Origin: Ruminococcus flavefaciens | GTDB taxonomy: Bacteria; Bacillota; Clostridia; Oscillospirales; Ruminococcaceae | Direction of reading: 5' to 3' | NCBI GenBank assembly: GCA_902777125.1 | Contig: CACYSQ010000024.1 | Coordinates: forward strand, 1-33,271 | DNA: 33,271 nt | Shown here: piece by piece, positions 15,861 to 25,518 of the stretch | Position numbering within the stretch: position 1 is the stretch's first letter | Layout of the letters: every line of letters starts with the position of its first letter | Position numbers and translations under genes: made by a program | The notes under the pieces: model-generated | The model's database searches: none | What the model was told of the DNA's origin: nothing | The model's input: the letters and a program-made list of their open reading frames with translations, nothing else

Positions 15861-18800
15861 TCACTGAGCAGCCTCCGCTTCCTCCTGAAAATCCACCTGC
15901 TCCATTTTCAGCAGCTTGGATATGCCGTCCTCCTGCATGGTGACGCCGTAGAGGACGTTCGCCTCCTCCATAGCGCTTCTTCTGTGGGTAACGAGCACGA
16001 ACTGTGTCGTGTCGGTAAAGTTCTTGAGGTACTGCGCGTACTTCCTGACGTTGACCTCGTCGAGCGCCGCATCTATCTCGTCAAGGATACAGAACGGTGC
16101 AGGTCTGAGCCGGAGTATCGCGAAGTATATCGCTATTGCAACGAACGACTGCTCGCCTCCCGAGAGTGAGATGAGGTTCTTGATGACCTTTCCGGGAGGT
16201 GCAACGCTTATCTCAATGCCGGATTCAAGAACGTTCTCCGGGTCTGAGAGTATGAGCTCCGCCTTTCCTCCGCCGAAGAGCTCAACGAATATCTCCTTGA
16301 AGTTGGAGTTGATTATTGCGAAGCTCTCGGAGAATATCCTGCACATCTCGTTGGTGAGCTCACTGATTATGCCCTCGAGCTCTGCCTTTGAGCGCTGGAT
16401 ATCCGCGATCTGTGCGGACATGAACTCGTACCTCTCGGATACCTCCTTGTACTCCTCGATAGCGTCAACGTTGACGCTTCCAAGGGCACGGATAGACTTC
16501 TTTATCTCGCCGAGCCTGCGCTGTGCCTCGTTGACATCGTCGAGCTTTTCCGCAAGCTGTACCGCCTCTGAACGGTTCAGCTCATAGACCTCGCGCAGCT
16601 GGTTGATTATGTGGTCGGAATCACGGCATACAGCCTCTTTCCTGTCCTCGAGACGGGTTATGTCTCCGGAGAGCCTCTCCTTCGCCTCGTTGAACTGCTT
16701 CAAGCCCTTGTTGATCTCATTGACGAGCCTGTTCTGCTCGGTGTGCATCTCCTGATACCGCTTGATATCGGCAAGGTAGGCGTCCGTATTGCTCTTGAAG
16801 CTGCCGAGCTTCTCGTTGAGCTCGTCGATGCCGCGCTGCTTCTCGGAGATCGTCATTTCCTGACGCGAGATCTCCTCCTCGAACCTCCTGCTGCCTGATC
16901 TAAGCTCGTCAAGACTGTCCTCGATGCGCTTTATTTCGAGTTCCTGTGCCTGAACGTCCTTTGAGAGCTCGATGCCCCGCATCTTCATCTGCGAGAGCTT
17001 TTCGGAAAGCGCCTCGCGTTCACGGCGAAGTCCTTCCTTAGCCTCCTGTCCCTGCGAGAGCTCCTGTTCAGCCTTTGCTATGAGCTCCTCCGTTTCGGCG
17101 AGAGAACGTTCAGCCTCCGCGATATTTGCCCTTTCGTCAGCTATTTTCTGCTCTGCCGCAGCTATGAGCCGGACGGAATTGTCCGCCTGAGCGTTCATCT
17201 GCTCGATGAGCGAACGCAGGCTTGATGCCTCCGCGCCGATACGTACCTTATCCGCCTCGCATTCGGTCAGCTCAGCCTTTGCCGCCTCGGAATCGTAGCG
17301 CAGCTTTTCAGCCTCGGCACGGAGCTTTTCGGTATTCGCCATGAGCGTACCGCGCTGCTGTTCGAGCTTTTCGATATCGCTGTCGAGAGTGTCCATCTCG
17401 TTGCGGCGTGTGATGATGCCTCCGGACTTCTGTGCCGAGCCTCCCGTGAAGGAACCTCCGGCATTGATGACCTGTCCGTCGAGGGTTACTATCTTGAATT
17501 TGTAGCCGTACCTTTTGGCTATATTCGCGGCGGAGTCGATGTCCTCCGCGATGACTATGCGTCCGAGCAGCGAGGCGATTATCCCGCTGAATTTCTGGTC
17601 GCAGGTTATTATCGAGCTTGCAACGGCGATGTAGCCCTCGCAGGAATCAAGCCCCTGCTCGGTGAGCTCCCTGCCCCTGACCGAGGTTATCGGCAGGAAG
17701 GTCGCGCGTCCGCCCTTCTGTTCTTTCAGGAAGCGTATGCACCTCTTGGCAATGTCCTCGTTCTCGACGATGATGTTCTGCATCGCACCGCCGAGTGCTG
17801 TCTCGACCGCGACCGCGTACTCCTGTTCAACGCCTATATTCTGGGCAACGGTACCGAAAATACCGCCGATGCGTCCCTGCTTCGAGGCCTTGAGCACCTG
17901 CTTGACGCTTCCTGCAAAGCCCTCCATATTGTTTTCGAGGTCATTGAGTATCTTGCGGCGCTGCTGACGGTCCTTGAGGTCGTAGAGCAGCCGCTCGAAG
18001 TCCTCCTTAGCCTTATCGAAGCCCTCACGCCTTGACTTGTAGAGCCTTTCCAGTCCCGCAAGACGGTTTTTCAGCTCCTCATGCTTACGGTCGTTTTCAG
18101 CCTCGTCAGCCGCGGACTGTTCGAGCTTCTGCTTATAGTCCGCGATAGTAGCCGCAAAATCGTTCTCGCTGCCGCGGAGTTCGCCCAGACGCTTTTCCTC
18201 CTCGGCAATAGCCGCCTTAGAGGACTCAATCGCGAATTTATGCTCGCTCTGCTTTATATAGAGGCTGTTTATCTCGCCGCTCGCCTTGTCAACGCTGTCC
18301 CCGAGCTGGGAGCTGTCCGCCTCGACCCTTGCGAAGCTCTCCTCCGCCTCGGCAATGCCAGCCTCAACCGACTTTATCTCCTCGCCGAGTGCCGCAAGCT
18401 TTTCGTCAGCAGCCTTTTTCTGCCTGAGAAGCTCCTCCCTTGCCTCGCCGGAGCTGTCGATATTCCTCTGCGCGGCGGCAATAGCCTCCCGGCAGTGCTT
18501 TATGTCGTTTTCGAAGACGGCGATGCCCGACTTCATATCCGAAGCCTCCTGCTCCTCCTCGATCATTTTCCGGCGCAGTTCATCGGAACGCAGAGTGCTC
18601 TCCTGCATTTTGCGGTAGCCGTCCTGCATTTTCTGTTCCTCGCGCTGGATATCGTTCTCGATGTTCTCGTATTCGCTCTTGCTGACGAGTATTTTTTCCT
18701 CAATGCCGTCGAGCTTGACCTTCAGTTCATCGAGCCTGTGCATCCATACCGATATTTCGAGCTGCTTCTGATCGGCGGCAAGCTTTATGAACTTCTGCGC

Positions 18801-19433
18801 CTTTTCGGACTGTATCCTCAGCGGTTCGACACGTCCCTCCAGCTCGGAGAGGATATCCGTGAGACGGACTAAATTCTCCTGTGCCGCCGAGAGCTTTCTC
18901 TCTGCCTCGAGCTTCTTGTAGCGGAATTTCGAGATGCCGGCAGCTTCCTCGAAGATGTCGCGGCGTTCACTGCTCTTTGCGCCGACTATCTCAGCGATAC
19001 GTCCCTGTCCGATAATGGAGTAGCCGTCCCTGCCGAGACCGGTGTCCATGAACAGCTCGTTTATGTCCTTCAGACGGCACTGTCTGCCGTTTATGAGGTA
19101 TTCGCTCTCACCGCTGCGGTAGAGCTTTCTCGTTACCGCTACCTCGTCTGCCATATCCGCGAGAGTGCGGTCGGAATTGTCTATATTCAGCGTAACTGCG
19201 GCAAAGCCCATAGGCTTCCTTGCAACAGTACCGGAAAAAATAACGTCCTCCATTTTGTTTCCTCTGAGCGTCTTGGTGGACTGCTCGCCGAGAACCCAGC
19301 GAACCGAATCGCCGATATTACTTTTTCCGCTGCCGTTGGGACCTACGACAGCCGTCAGTCCCTTGTCAAAGGTAAGGCTTATCTTGTCCGGAAAGGACTT
19401 GAAGCCCTGTATTTCGAGTGATTTAAGGTACAA
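15861..19433 (-). CDS. smc: Chromosome segregation protein SMC
   Basis: 1190 residues from TTG 19433, which has GAGGAGGTG 6 nt upstream. SMC dimers with ScpA and ScpB extrude DNA loops and help arrange replicated chromosomes. Walker A is GPNGSGKSN (31-39), long coiled coils run about 170-500 and 680-1010, the hinge lies near 510-670 (GRIGGIFGTVAQNIGVEQEYAVAVETALGG...GGSFTGGSAQKSGGI), the ABC signature is LSGGEQSFVAIAIYFA and Walker B is FCILDEIDAALDE. It is 68 bp before ftsY. scpA and scpB are not in this window. Confidence 0.98.
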   Translation of the reverse strand: MYLKSLEIQGFKSFPDKISLTFDKGLTAVVGPNGSGKSNIGDSVRWVLGEQSTKTLRGNKMEDVIFSGTVARKPMGFAAVTLNIDNSDRTLADMADEVAVTRKLYRSGESEYLINGRQCRLKDINELFMDTGLGRDGYSIIGQGRIAEIVGAKSSERRDIFEEAAGISKFRYKKLEAERKLSAAQENLVRLTDILSELEGRVEPLRIQSEKAQKFIKLAADQKQLEISVWMHRLDELKVKLDGIEEKILVSKSEYENIENDIQREEQKMQDGYRKMQESTLRSDELRRKMIEEEQEASDMKSGIAVFENDIKHCREAIAAAQRNIDSSGEAREELLRQKKAADEKLAALGEEIKSVEAGIAEAEESFARVEADSSQLGDSVDKASGEINSLYIKQSEHKFAIESSKAAIAEEEKRLGELRGSENDFAATIADYKQKLEQSAADEAENDRKHEELKNRLAGLERLYKSRREGFDKAKEDFERLLYDLKDRQQRRKILNDLENNMEGFAGSVKQVLKASKQGRIGGIFGTVAQNIGVEQEYAVAVETALGGAMQNIIVENEDIAKRCIRFLKEQKGGRATFLPITSVRGRELTEQGLDSCEGYIAVASSIITCDQKFSGIIASLLGRIVIAEDIDSAANIAKRYGYKFKIVTLDGQVINAGGSFTGGSAQKSGGIITRRNEMDTLDSDIEKLEQQRGTLMANTEKLRAEAEKLRYDSEAAKAELTECEADKVRIGAEASSLRSLIEQMNAQADNSVRLIAAAEQKIADERANIAEAERSLAETEELIAKAEQELSQGQEAKEGLRREREALSEKLSQMKMRGIELSKDVQAQELEIKRIEDSLDELRSGSRRFEEEISRQEMTISEKQRGIDELNEKLGSFKSNTDAYLADIKRYQEMHTEQNRLVNEINKGLKQFNEAKERLSGDITRLEDRKEAVCRDSDHIINQLREVYELNRSEAVQLAEKLDDVNEAQRRLGEIKKSIRALGSVNVDAIEEYKEVSERYEFMSAQIADIQRSKAELEGIISELTNEMCRIFSESFAIINSNFKEIFVELFGGGKAELILSDPENVLESGIEISVAPPGKVIKNLISLSGGEQSFVAIAIYFAILRLRPAPFCILDEIDAALDEVNVRKYAQYLKNFTDTTQFVLVTHRRSAMEEANVLYGVTMQEDGISKLLKMEQVDFQEEAEAAQ

Positions 19434-19437
19434 TAGC

Positions 19438-20430
19438 TCACCTCCTCAGTACGCATTCATACACGGGGATATCCTCCTCCCCGACAACGGAAACGTCAAA
19501 ACCGCGTTCCCTGAAATAAATGATATTCGCCTTTTTCTGACCGACAGCCTTACTGATGTGCCTGCTGCCGACCGCTATCCTGAAGCCTCCGGGAGACATT
19601 CCCGCCAGAAGCTCCGATATCCTTTTCCTGTAAATGTGCATCTCGCAGATCTCCCGGAAAGCCGGGTGGTAATAGCCTGCGACCATGTCCTGCTCGACGA
19701 ACTCGCTTGCGTGGAGACCGCACTTTATTACACTTATCCCAGCGTTCGTGAACGCCTCCATGAGCTCAGCACAGAGCTCCGTCATACCGTCAAACGGAAC
19801 CGGACGGTAAACGCCCTCCGCATAAAGCTCCGCGAGCCTTGTGCCTTTCAGGACGACTACCGGGTAGATACGGACCGTGTCCGGGTGTATCGCGATGATC
19901 TCCGCTGCGGAAGCTCTGTCCCTTTCAGGCGTACTGCCGTAGAGACCCGTCATCATCTGCAAGCCAAGCTCAAAGCCGTTCTCACGGATAAGGGAACTCG
20001 CCTGTCTTACGTCCTCCGCGGTATGTCCGCGCTCGTTTGCTGCGAGGACTTCATCGCACATGGACTGTGCTCCGAGCTCTATCGCGGTAACTCCGTACTC
20101 CTTCAGTATGCCGAGCACCTCGCTGTCTATGCAGTCCGGACGCGTCGAGCACCTTATGCCGCGGAATTTCCCCTCGCCCACGAAACCGTGCGCTGCTTCG
20201 AGAAGCTCCAGCATATAATCACGCGGTATAGCCGTGAAGCTTCCGCCGAAAAAGGCTATCTCCGCATTCTCCGGAGACTTCACCTCGCTGAGAGCCCTCC
20301 CGCATATCTCCCTGACCTCATTGCCGTCCGGGAGGTGCTGTGCGCCGCTTATCGTCCTCTGGTCGCAGAATGAACACATATGCGGACAGCCGACGTGGGG
20401 TATGAATATCGAGATGTTACTGTGCTTCAT
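19438..20430 (-). CDS. Elp3-like radical SAM protein without acetyltransferase domain
   Basis: 330 residues. The radical SAM cluster motif is CPHMCSFC (C15, C19, C22), followed by IAFFGGSFTAIP, the GIRCSTRPDCID block and ELGAQSMCDEVLAANERGHTAEDV, all typical of Elp3-like/oxygen-independent families. Elp3 proper modifies wobble uridine and carries a GNAT domain; here the chain ends at about residue 330 without one. A gene of this type between rnc and smc is common in Clostridia. The substrate is unknown; tRNA is plausible. The start overlaps the last 14 nt of rnc and the stop lies 4 bp before the smc TTG, so coupling is likely. Confidence 0.85.
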   Translation of the reverse strand: MKHSNISIFIPHVGCPHMCSFCDQRTISGAQHLPDGNEVREICGRALSEVKSPENAEIAFFGGSFTAIPRDYMLELLEAAHGFVGEGKFRGIRCSTRPDCIDSEVLGILKEYGVTAIELGAQSMCDEVLAANERGHTAEDVRQASSLIRENGFELGLQMMTGLYGSTPERDRASAAEIIAIHPDTVRIYPVVVLKGTRLAELYAEGVYRPVPFDGMTELCAELMEAFTNAGISVIKCGLHASEFVEQDMVAGYYHPAFREICEMHIYRKRISELLAGMSPGGFRIAVGSRHISKAVGQKKANIIYFRERGFDVSVVGEEDIPVYECVLRR

Positions 20431-21106
20431 AGCCCATAAGCTCTAAAGCTTCCTTTGCGGCAAGCTGTTCGGCTTCCTTTTTGCTCCTGCCCTTGCCCTT
20501 GCCGATGACCTGACCGTTCAGACAGACCTCGACTACGAAGCGCTTGTTGTGGTCGGGACCCTCCTCGCCGATGAGGACGTACTCGACCTTTTCCTCCGGA
20601 TTTTTCTGTACTATCTCCTGCAAGACCGTCTTGAAATCGCTGAACGCAGGCTTTCCGGCGTGTCTGAGATCGTCCGGCATGAAACGGAGGATATGCTTTG
20701 CGGCAGGCTCCATACCGCCGTCGAGGTAGATAGCGGCAATGACTGCTTCAAAGGCGTCCGCAAGTATCGAGGGACGCTCCCTGCCGCCGGTATTTTCCTC
20801 TCCCCTGCCGAGGAGGAGGAATTCTCCGAGACCTATCCTCTGAGCGAAGATGTGGAGGGATTTTTCGCATACGAGCGAGGCCCTGAGCTTTGTCAGCTCG
20901 CCCTCTGCAACGTTGAGGTTCTTGTAGAGATAATCGGAGACCACTATCGAGAGGACGCTGTCGCCCAGAAACTCAAGGCGCTCGTTGCTCCCGGACGGAA
21001 GCTTCTTCTCGTTGGCATAGGAAGAATGCGCGAGAGCCTGCTTCAGAAGCTCCGGTCGCTTGAAGTTATATCCGATTATTTCCTGTAGTCTATCAATATT
21101 TTCCAT
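20417..21106 (-). CDS. rnc: Ribonuclease III
   Basis: 229 residues from ATG 21106 (MENIDRLQEIIGYNFKRPEL), placed 7 nt after GGAG; an ATG at 21112 overlaps the plsX stop. It cuts double-stranded RNA such as rRNA precursors. The signature ERLEFLGDSVLS (42-53) has the catalytic acidic residues, with a second Asp/Glu pair in ILADAFEAVIAAIYLDGG. The dsRNA-binding domain follows at about 155-225 (DFKTVLQEIVQK...GKGKGRSKKEAEQLAAKEALELMG). Confidence 0.97.
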   Translation of the reverse strand: MENIDRLQEIIGYNFKRPELLKQALAHSSYANEKKLPSGSNERLEFLGDSVLSIVVSDYLYKNLNVAEGELTKLRASLVCEKSLHIFAQRIGLGEFLLLGRGEENTGGRERPSILADAFEAVIAAIYLDGGMEPAAKHILRFMPDDLRHAGKPAFSDFKTVLQEIVQKNPEEKVEYVLIGEEGPDHNKRFVVEVCLNGQVIGKGKGRSKKEAEQLAAKEALELMGYEAQ

Positions 21107-21108
21107 TG

Positions 21109-22113
21109 TCATTCTCCTTCGGAGGCTGAAAGCTTCGCAACATAGCTCTCTATCTCGCCGCAGACGTTTTCTGCGACAATCTTTTCAGCCTGACGCACTG
21201 CATTGAAGAAGGCTTTGCCGTCGGAGCTGCCGTGAGCCTTTATGACAGGTCTTCTTACTCCGAGAAGTGCCGAGCCGCCGACCTCCTTGTAATCCATCTG
21301 CTTTCTGAATTCCTTTATCTTGCCGAGAGACAGCAGAGCTCCGGCTTTTCCGAGACCTGAGAATATCCATTTGAGCTTGTCACGGAAGAATGCACCCATG
21401 CCCTCATAGAGCTTCAGTGCGACATTTCCGGTGAAGCCGTCGGTGACAACGACCTGCACCTCGCCCTTCGGCATATCTCTTGCCTCGATATTTCCGACAA
21501 AATTGAGACCGGACTTGCTGAGCAGCTTGTAGGCTTCGAGCTCGAGCTCCCTGCCTTTTGTCTCCTCAGCACCGATGTTCAGCAGGGCGACCTTCGGGTT
21601 CTTAACGCCCATTACCTTTTCCATGTAGGCGCTGCCCATTGCCGCGAACTGTACGAGCATATCCGGACGGCACTCGATATTTGCACCTGCGTCAACGAGC
21701 ATGAAGCTGCCCTTATCCGCCGGAAGTATCGGTGAGGGCGCGATGCGTCTTATGCCCCTGATACGCTTGACGATGAGCGATGAGCCCATGACGAGTGCAC
21801 CTGTGCTGCCGGCTGAAACGAAAGCATCGCCCTTCCCCTCTGAGAGGAGCCTCAGACCGAGAGCCATTGAGGTATTCTTTCCGGATTTGGTTATCTCACG
21901 CGGTTCTTCGTGGATATCGAAGACCTCGTCAGTGTGTGCTATCTTCATGCCTCTGAGCTTAATTCCGTTCTCAGCGGCGCATTTCTTTATCTTTTCGGAG
22001 CTGCCGGTCAGGATTATCTCCGAGCCGAGCTCCCTGACTGCCATTTCGCAGCCTTTCAGCACTTCAAGGGGAGCGTTGTCACCCCCGAATGCGTCAACTA
22101 TTATCTTCGCCAT
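21109..22113 (-). CDS. plsX: Phosphate acyltransferase PlsX
   Basis: 334 residues from ATG 22113 (MAKIIVDAFGGDNAP), with AAAGGAT upstream; the frame above belongs to the end of trmFO. It makes acyl-phosphate from acyl-ACP, the first step of phospholipid synthesis with PlsY. The motifs DAFGGDNAP, GSTGALVMGSSLIVKRIRGI, LVDAGANIECRPDMLVQFA and GFTGNVALKLYEG are intact. It overlaps trmFO by 20 nt. fabD, acpP and fapR, often near plsX, are absent here. Confidence 0.96.
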   Translation of the reverse strand: MAKIIVDAFGGDNAPLEVLKGCEMAVRELGSEIILTGSSEKIKKCAAENGIKLRGMKIAHTDEVFDIHEEPREITKSGKNTSMALGLRLLSEGKGDAFVSAGSTGALVMGSSLIVKRIRGIRRIAPSPILPADKGSFMLVDAGANIECRPDMLVQFAAMGSAYMEKVMGVKNPKVALLNIGAEETKGRELELEAYKLLSKSGLNFVGNIEARDMPKGEVQVVVTDGFTGNVALKLYEGMGAFFRDKLKWIFSGLGKAGALLSLGKIKEFRKQMDYKEVGGSALLGVRRPVIKAHGSSDGKAFFNAVRQAEKIVAENVCGEIESYVAKLSASEGE

Positions 22114-23425
22114 AACCGATCCTTTCAAGTTCATTTTTCAGTGATCTCACGGCACGTTCAGCATATGCGCCGTAGCGTTCCTTTTTGTCCTTGATACGTC
22201 TGCCGATATCGGGAAGTATACCCATATTCGCGCCCATTGGCTGGAATTTTCCGCTGTTGAAGGGGTCGCTCACATATGCCGAGAGCGCACCTGTCATGGT
22301 ATCGGACGGGAGCCTGAGCGGTTCGAGTCCCCTTATCCTCCTTGCGGCAGCGATGCCTGCGATAAGACCGCTTGCAGCCGATTCCATGTAGCCCTCAACG
22401 CCTGTCATCTGTCCGGCGAAGAATATCTCCGGTCTCTCACGCATGGAGAAGTCGGCATTGAGCAGCTCGGGGCTGTTTATGAAGGTGTTCCTGTGCATTA
22501 CTCCGAACCGCATGAATTCGGCATTTTCAAGTCCCGGTATCATCGAGAATACCCTTTTCTGCTCGCCGAATTTAAGGTTGGTCTGGAAGCCCACAAGGTT
22601 GAAAAGCGTACCCTCACGGTTCTCGCGTCTCAGCTGGACTACCGCATACGGACGTCTTCCGGTCTTAGGATCGTCGATGCCGACCGGCTTCATAGGACCG
22701 AAACGCATGGTGTCCACACCTCGCCTTGCAAGCTCCTCGATAGGCATACAGCCCTCGTAAACACTGAATGAGTGGGCCTCGAAGTCCTTGAGCTGCACTC
22801 TTTCGGCATTTATCAGCTCGCTGTGGAATGCAAGGTACTCCTCCTTGTTCATGGGACAGTTGATATAATCCGCATCGCCTCTGTCATAGCGTGAGGCGAA
22901 GAATACTCTTTCACGGTCAAGGCTGTCATAGTTCACGATAGGTGCAGCCGCGTCATAGAAACTCAGACCGTCGCCGCAGAGCTCTCTTATGACGTCAGCC
23001 ATTTTTCCGGCTGTGAGAGGACCTGTCGCGATTATCGTCATGCCCTCCGGAAGCTCGGTTACCTCGCCCGCGATGACTTCGATGAGCTCATGGGAGCGTA
23101 TTTTTTCGGTAACGGCATCGGAGAAGCGTTCCCGGTCAACCGCGAGAGCTCCGCCTGCCTCGACCGAATTTGCCTTAGCGCACGGGACCGTCAGTGAGCC
23201 GAGCATTTCCATCTCGTATTTGAGCAGACCTGCCGCTGACTCCAGCCTTTCGGCTTTCAGGGAGTTCGAGCATACCAGCTCGGCAAAGCCGCTGTACTTG
23301 TGCGCGGGTGTGAACTTCTCCGGCTTCATCTCGAAAAGCCTTACATTTATGCCGTTCTGAGCCAGTATCCACGCCGCCTCGCAGCCTGCGAGCCCTGCAC
23401 CGATAACGTTTACGACAGCGCTCAT
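22094..23425 (-). CDS. trmFO: Folate/FAD-dependent tRNA m5U54 methyltransferase
   Basis: 443 residues. It methylates U54 of tRNA (T loop) with methylenetetrahydrofolate and reduced FAD. The N-terminal FAD-binding motif VIGAGLAGCEAAW (7-19) is followed by the family-specific MKPEKFTPAHKYSGFAELVCSNSLKAERLESAAGLLKYEM with its catalytic cysteine, and later GCMPIEELARRGVDTMRFGPMKPVG and FFAGQMTGVEGYMESAASGL. The start overlaps the topA stop as ATGA. The topA-trmFO pair is common in Firmicutes. Confidence 0.97.
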   Translation of the reverse strand: MSAVVNVIGAGLAGCEAAWILAQNGINVRLFEMKPEKFTPAHKYSGFAELVCSNSLKAERLESAAGLLKYEMEMLGSLTVPCAKANSVEAGGALAVDRERFSDAVTEKIRSHELIEVIAGEVTELPEGMTIIATGPLTAGKMADVIRELCGDGLSFYDAAAPIVNYDSLDRERVFFASRYDRGDADYINCPMNKEEYLAFHSELINAERVQLKDFEAHSFSVYEGCMPIEELARRGVDTMRFGPMKPVGIDDPKTGRRPYAVVQLRRENREGTLFNLVGFQTNLKFGEQKRVFSMIPGLENAEFMRFGVMHRNTFINSPELLNADFSMRERPEIFFAGQMTGVEGYMESAASGLIAGIAAARRIRGLEPLRLPSDTMTGALSAYVSDPFNSGKFQPMGANMGILPDIGRRIKDKKERYGAYAERAVRSLKNELERIGYGEDNS

Positions 23426-25503
23426 TTTTTCAGCTCTCTTTCATATCCGCAGCCCTCGTTCTCGCAGATGAGCCTTCCTGCTCTTCCGCCCTTGATGAAG
23501 AGGGTCTTTCCGCACTGGGGACATACCTCAGCGCTCGGCACGTTCCATGTCATGAAATTGCAGTCCGGATAGCCCTCACAGCCGTAGAAGCTCCTGCCCT
23601 TCTTGGACTTTTTCAGGAGCATCTTCCTGCCGCATCGAGGACAGCTTCCGTCCGATTCGGTGACTATCTTCTTGGTGTTCCTGCACTCCGGGAAGCCCGG
23701 ACACGCAAGGAATTTGCCGTACTTGCTGTACTTTATGACCATATTTCTTCCGCAGTTCTCGCAGACGACATCGGTCTCCTCGTCCGGGACCTTTACACGC
23801 TTGCCGTCCATAGCCTCCTCAGCCTTTTTGAGGGTCTTGGTGAAGTCGTCGTAGAAATCGTGGAGGGTGCTGACCCAGTTCTTGCTGCCGTTCTCGACCT
23901 CGTCGAGGTTATTCTCCATTTCGGCAGTGAATTTGGCGTCAACTATCTTCTTGAAGTGATCCTTCATCAGCTCGGTTATGACCTCGCCGAGGTTGGTAGG
24001 CTTGAGCGCCTTTCCGTCATGCTCGACGTAGCGGCGGGAGGTTATCGTGGTAATGGTGGGCGCGTAGGTACTCGGTCTGCCGATGCCGTTCTCCTCGAGC
24101 GCCTTGATGAGTGAAGCCTCGGTATACCGCGGAGGCGGCTGGGTAAAGTGCTGGTTGCCGTCTATGGATTTCAGCTTGAGCTTGTCGCCGTTTTTGAGCT
24201 CCGGGAGCATCTTCTTGTTCTCGTCGGCAGAATCAGTTGACTCCACATAAAGCGTCATGAAGCCGTCGAACTTCACCGAGTAGCCGGAAGCCCTGAATGT
24301 GCAGCCGTTCGCCTCGATATCAGCCGATACCGTATCGAGGAGGGCATTTGCCATCTGGCTCGCGATGAACCTCTCCCATATGAGCTTGTAGAGCTTATAC
24401 TGGTCGGAGGTAAGGCTCTCCTTTACCCTTGCAGGCGTGAGGTCGGGAGTTGAGGGACGTATAGCCTCATGCGCGTCCTGAGCATTGCTCTTGGACTTGT
24501 ATGTTCTCGGCGAATCCGGGAGGTAGTCCTTGCCGTAGATTGTCTCGATGTACTGCGCTGCGGCAGCCTTCGCCTCGTCAGAGATACGGAGACTGTCGGT
24601 TCTCATGTAGGTGATAAGTCCGACAGCGCCTACTCCGGCAACGTCAACGCCTTCGTAGAGCTCCTGTGCAGCCTTCATGGTGCGCTTTGCACTGAATCCT
24701 AGCTTACGCGAAGCCTCCTGCTGGAGGGTGGAGGTGATGAAAGGCGGTGCGGGCTGCTTTTTCGTTACCCTTTTCTTGACGGAGGCTACCGAATAATCGG
24801 CATTCTCGAGCCTTGAAAGCAGTCCGTTCGCGGCTGCTTCGTTAGGTATCTCTAGCTTTTCGCCGTCAACTGCAACGAGCGATGCCTCAAAGACCTTTCT
24901 CGACGAGGGAGCCGTGAATTTCGCGTCTATCGACCAGTATTCCTTCGGTACGAATTTCCTTATCTCGTTCTCGCGGTCAACAACGAGCCTTACCGCAACA
25001 GACTGTACTCTGCCGGCGGAAAGTCCGCGCTTTACCTTCTTCCAGAGGAAGGGACTGAGCTCATAGCCCACGAGCCTGTCAAGGATACGCCTTGCCTGCT
25101 GTGCATTGACGAGGTCAACGTCTATCCTGTGCGGATTGCTCATGCCGTTCTTTACTCCGGACTTTGTTATCTCGTTGAAGGCAACGCGGTTGTTGTCGTT
25201 CATATCGAGCTTCAGCATCTGTGCGATATGCCATGATATCGCCTCACCCTCGCGGTCAGGGTCGGTCGCGAGGTATACTTTTCCGCACTTCTTCGCGCGT
25301 TTTTTCAGTTCCTTGATGACGTCCTCCTTGCCCTTCATATCCGTGTACTGCGGCTCAAAGTCGTGCTCGGTATCGACGCCCATCTTTGATTTCGGAAGAT
25401 CTCTGATATGTCCCATCGAGGCTATGACCTCGTAACCCGGACCGAGATACTTCTGTATGGTTTTCGCCTTTGCAGGCGACTCAACTATTACTAAATCCGA
25501 CAT
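23422..25503 (-). CDS. topA: DNA topoisomerase I
   Basis: 693 residues. It relaxes negative supercoils by transient cutting of one strand. A TOPRIM domain (MSDLVIVESPAKAKTIQKYLG...ATDPDREGEAISWH) leads, the active tyrosine is Y299 in GLITYMRTDSLR, and three Cys4 zinc fingers close the chain: CENCGRN...CPGFPEC, CPRCGRK...CEGYPDC, CPQCGKT...CENEGC. It lies 15 bp after dprA and overlaps trmFO. Confidence 0.98.
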   Translation of the reverse strand: MSDLVIVESPAKAKTIQKYLGPGYEVIASMGHIRDLPKSKMGVDTEHDFEPQYTDMKGKEDVIKELKKRAKKCGKVYLATDPDREGEAISWHIAQMLKLDMNDNNRVAFNEITKSGVKNGMSNPHRIDVDLVNAQQARRILDRLVGYELSPFLWKKVKRGLSAGRVQSVAVRLVVDRENEIRKFVPKEYWSIDAKFTAPSSRKVFEASLVAVDGEKLEIPNEAAANGLLSRLENADYSVASVKKRVTKKQPAPPFITSTLQQEASRKLGFSAKRTMKAAQELYEGVDVAGVGAVGLITYMRTDSLRISDEAKAAAAQYIETIYGKDYLPDSPRTYKSKSNAQDAHEAIRPSTPDLTPARVKESLTSDQYKLYKLIWERFIASQMANALLDTVSADIEANGCTFRASGYSVKFDGFMTLYVESTDSADENKKMLPELKNGDKLKLKSIDGNQHFTQPPPRYTEASLIKALEENGIGRPSTYAPTITTITSRRYVEHDGKALKPTNLGEVITELMKDHFKKIVDAKFTAEMENNLDEVENGSKNWVSTLHDFYDDFTKTLKKAEEAMDGKRVKVPDEETDVVCENCGRNMVIKYSKYGKFLACPGFPECRNTKKIVTESDGSCPRCGRKMLLKKSKKGRSFYGCEGYPDCNFMTWNVPSAEVCPQCGKTLFIKGGRAGRLICENEGCGYERELKK

Positions 25504-25518
25504 CTGTATGTCTCCCTA

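Noticed and set aside
19165-20373. Plus-strand 402-residue open frame
   Set aside because: It is antisense to the start of smc and to the radical SAM gene, both of which have intact motifs. Its composition is not protein-like.
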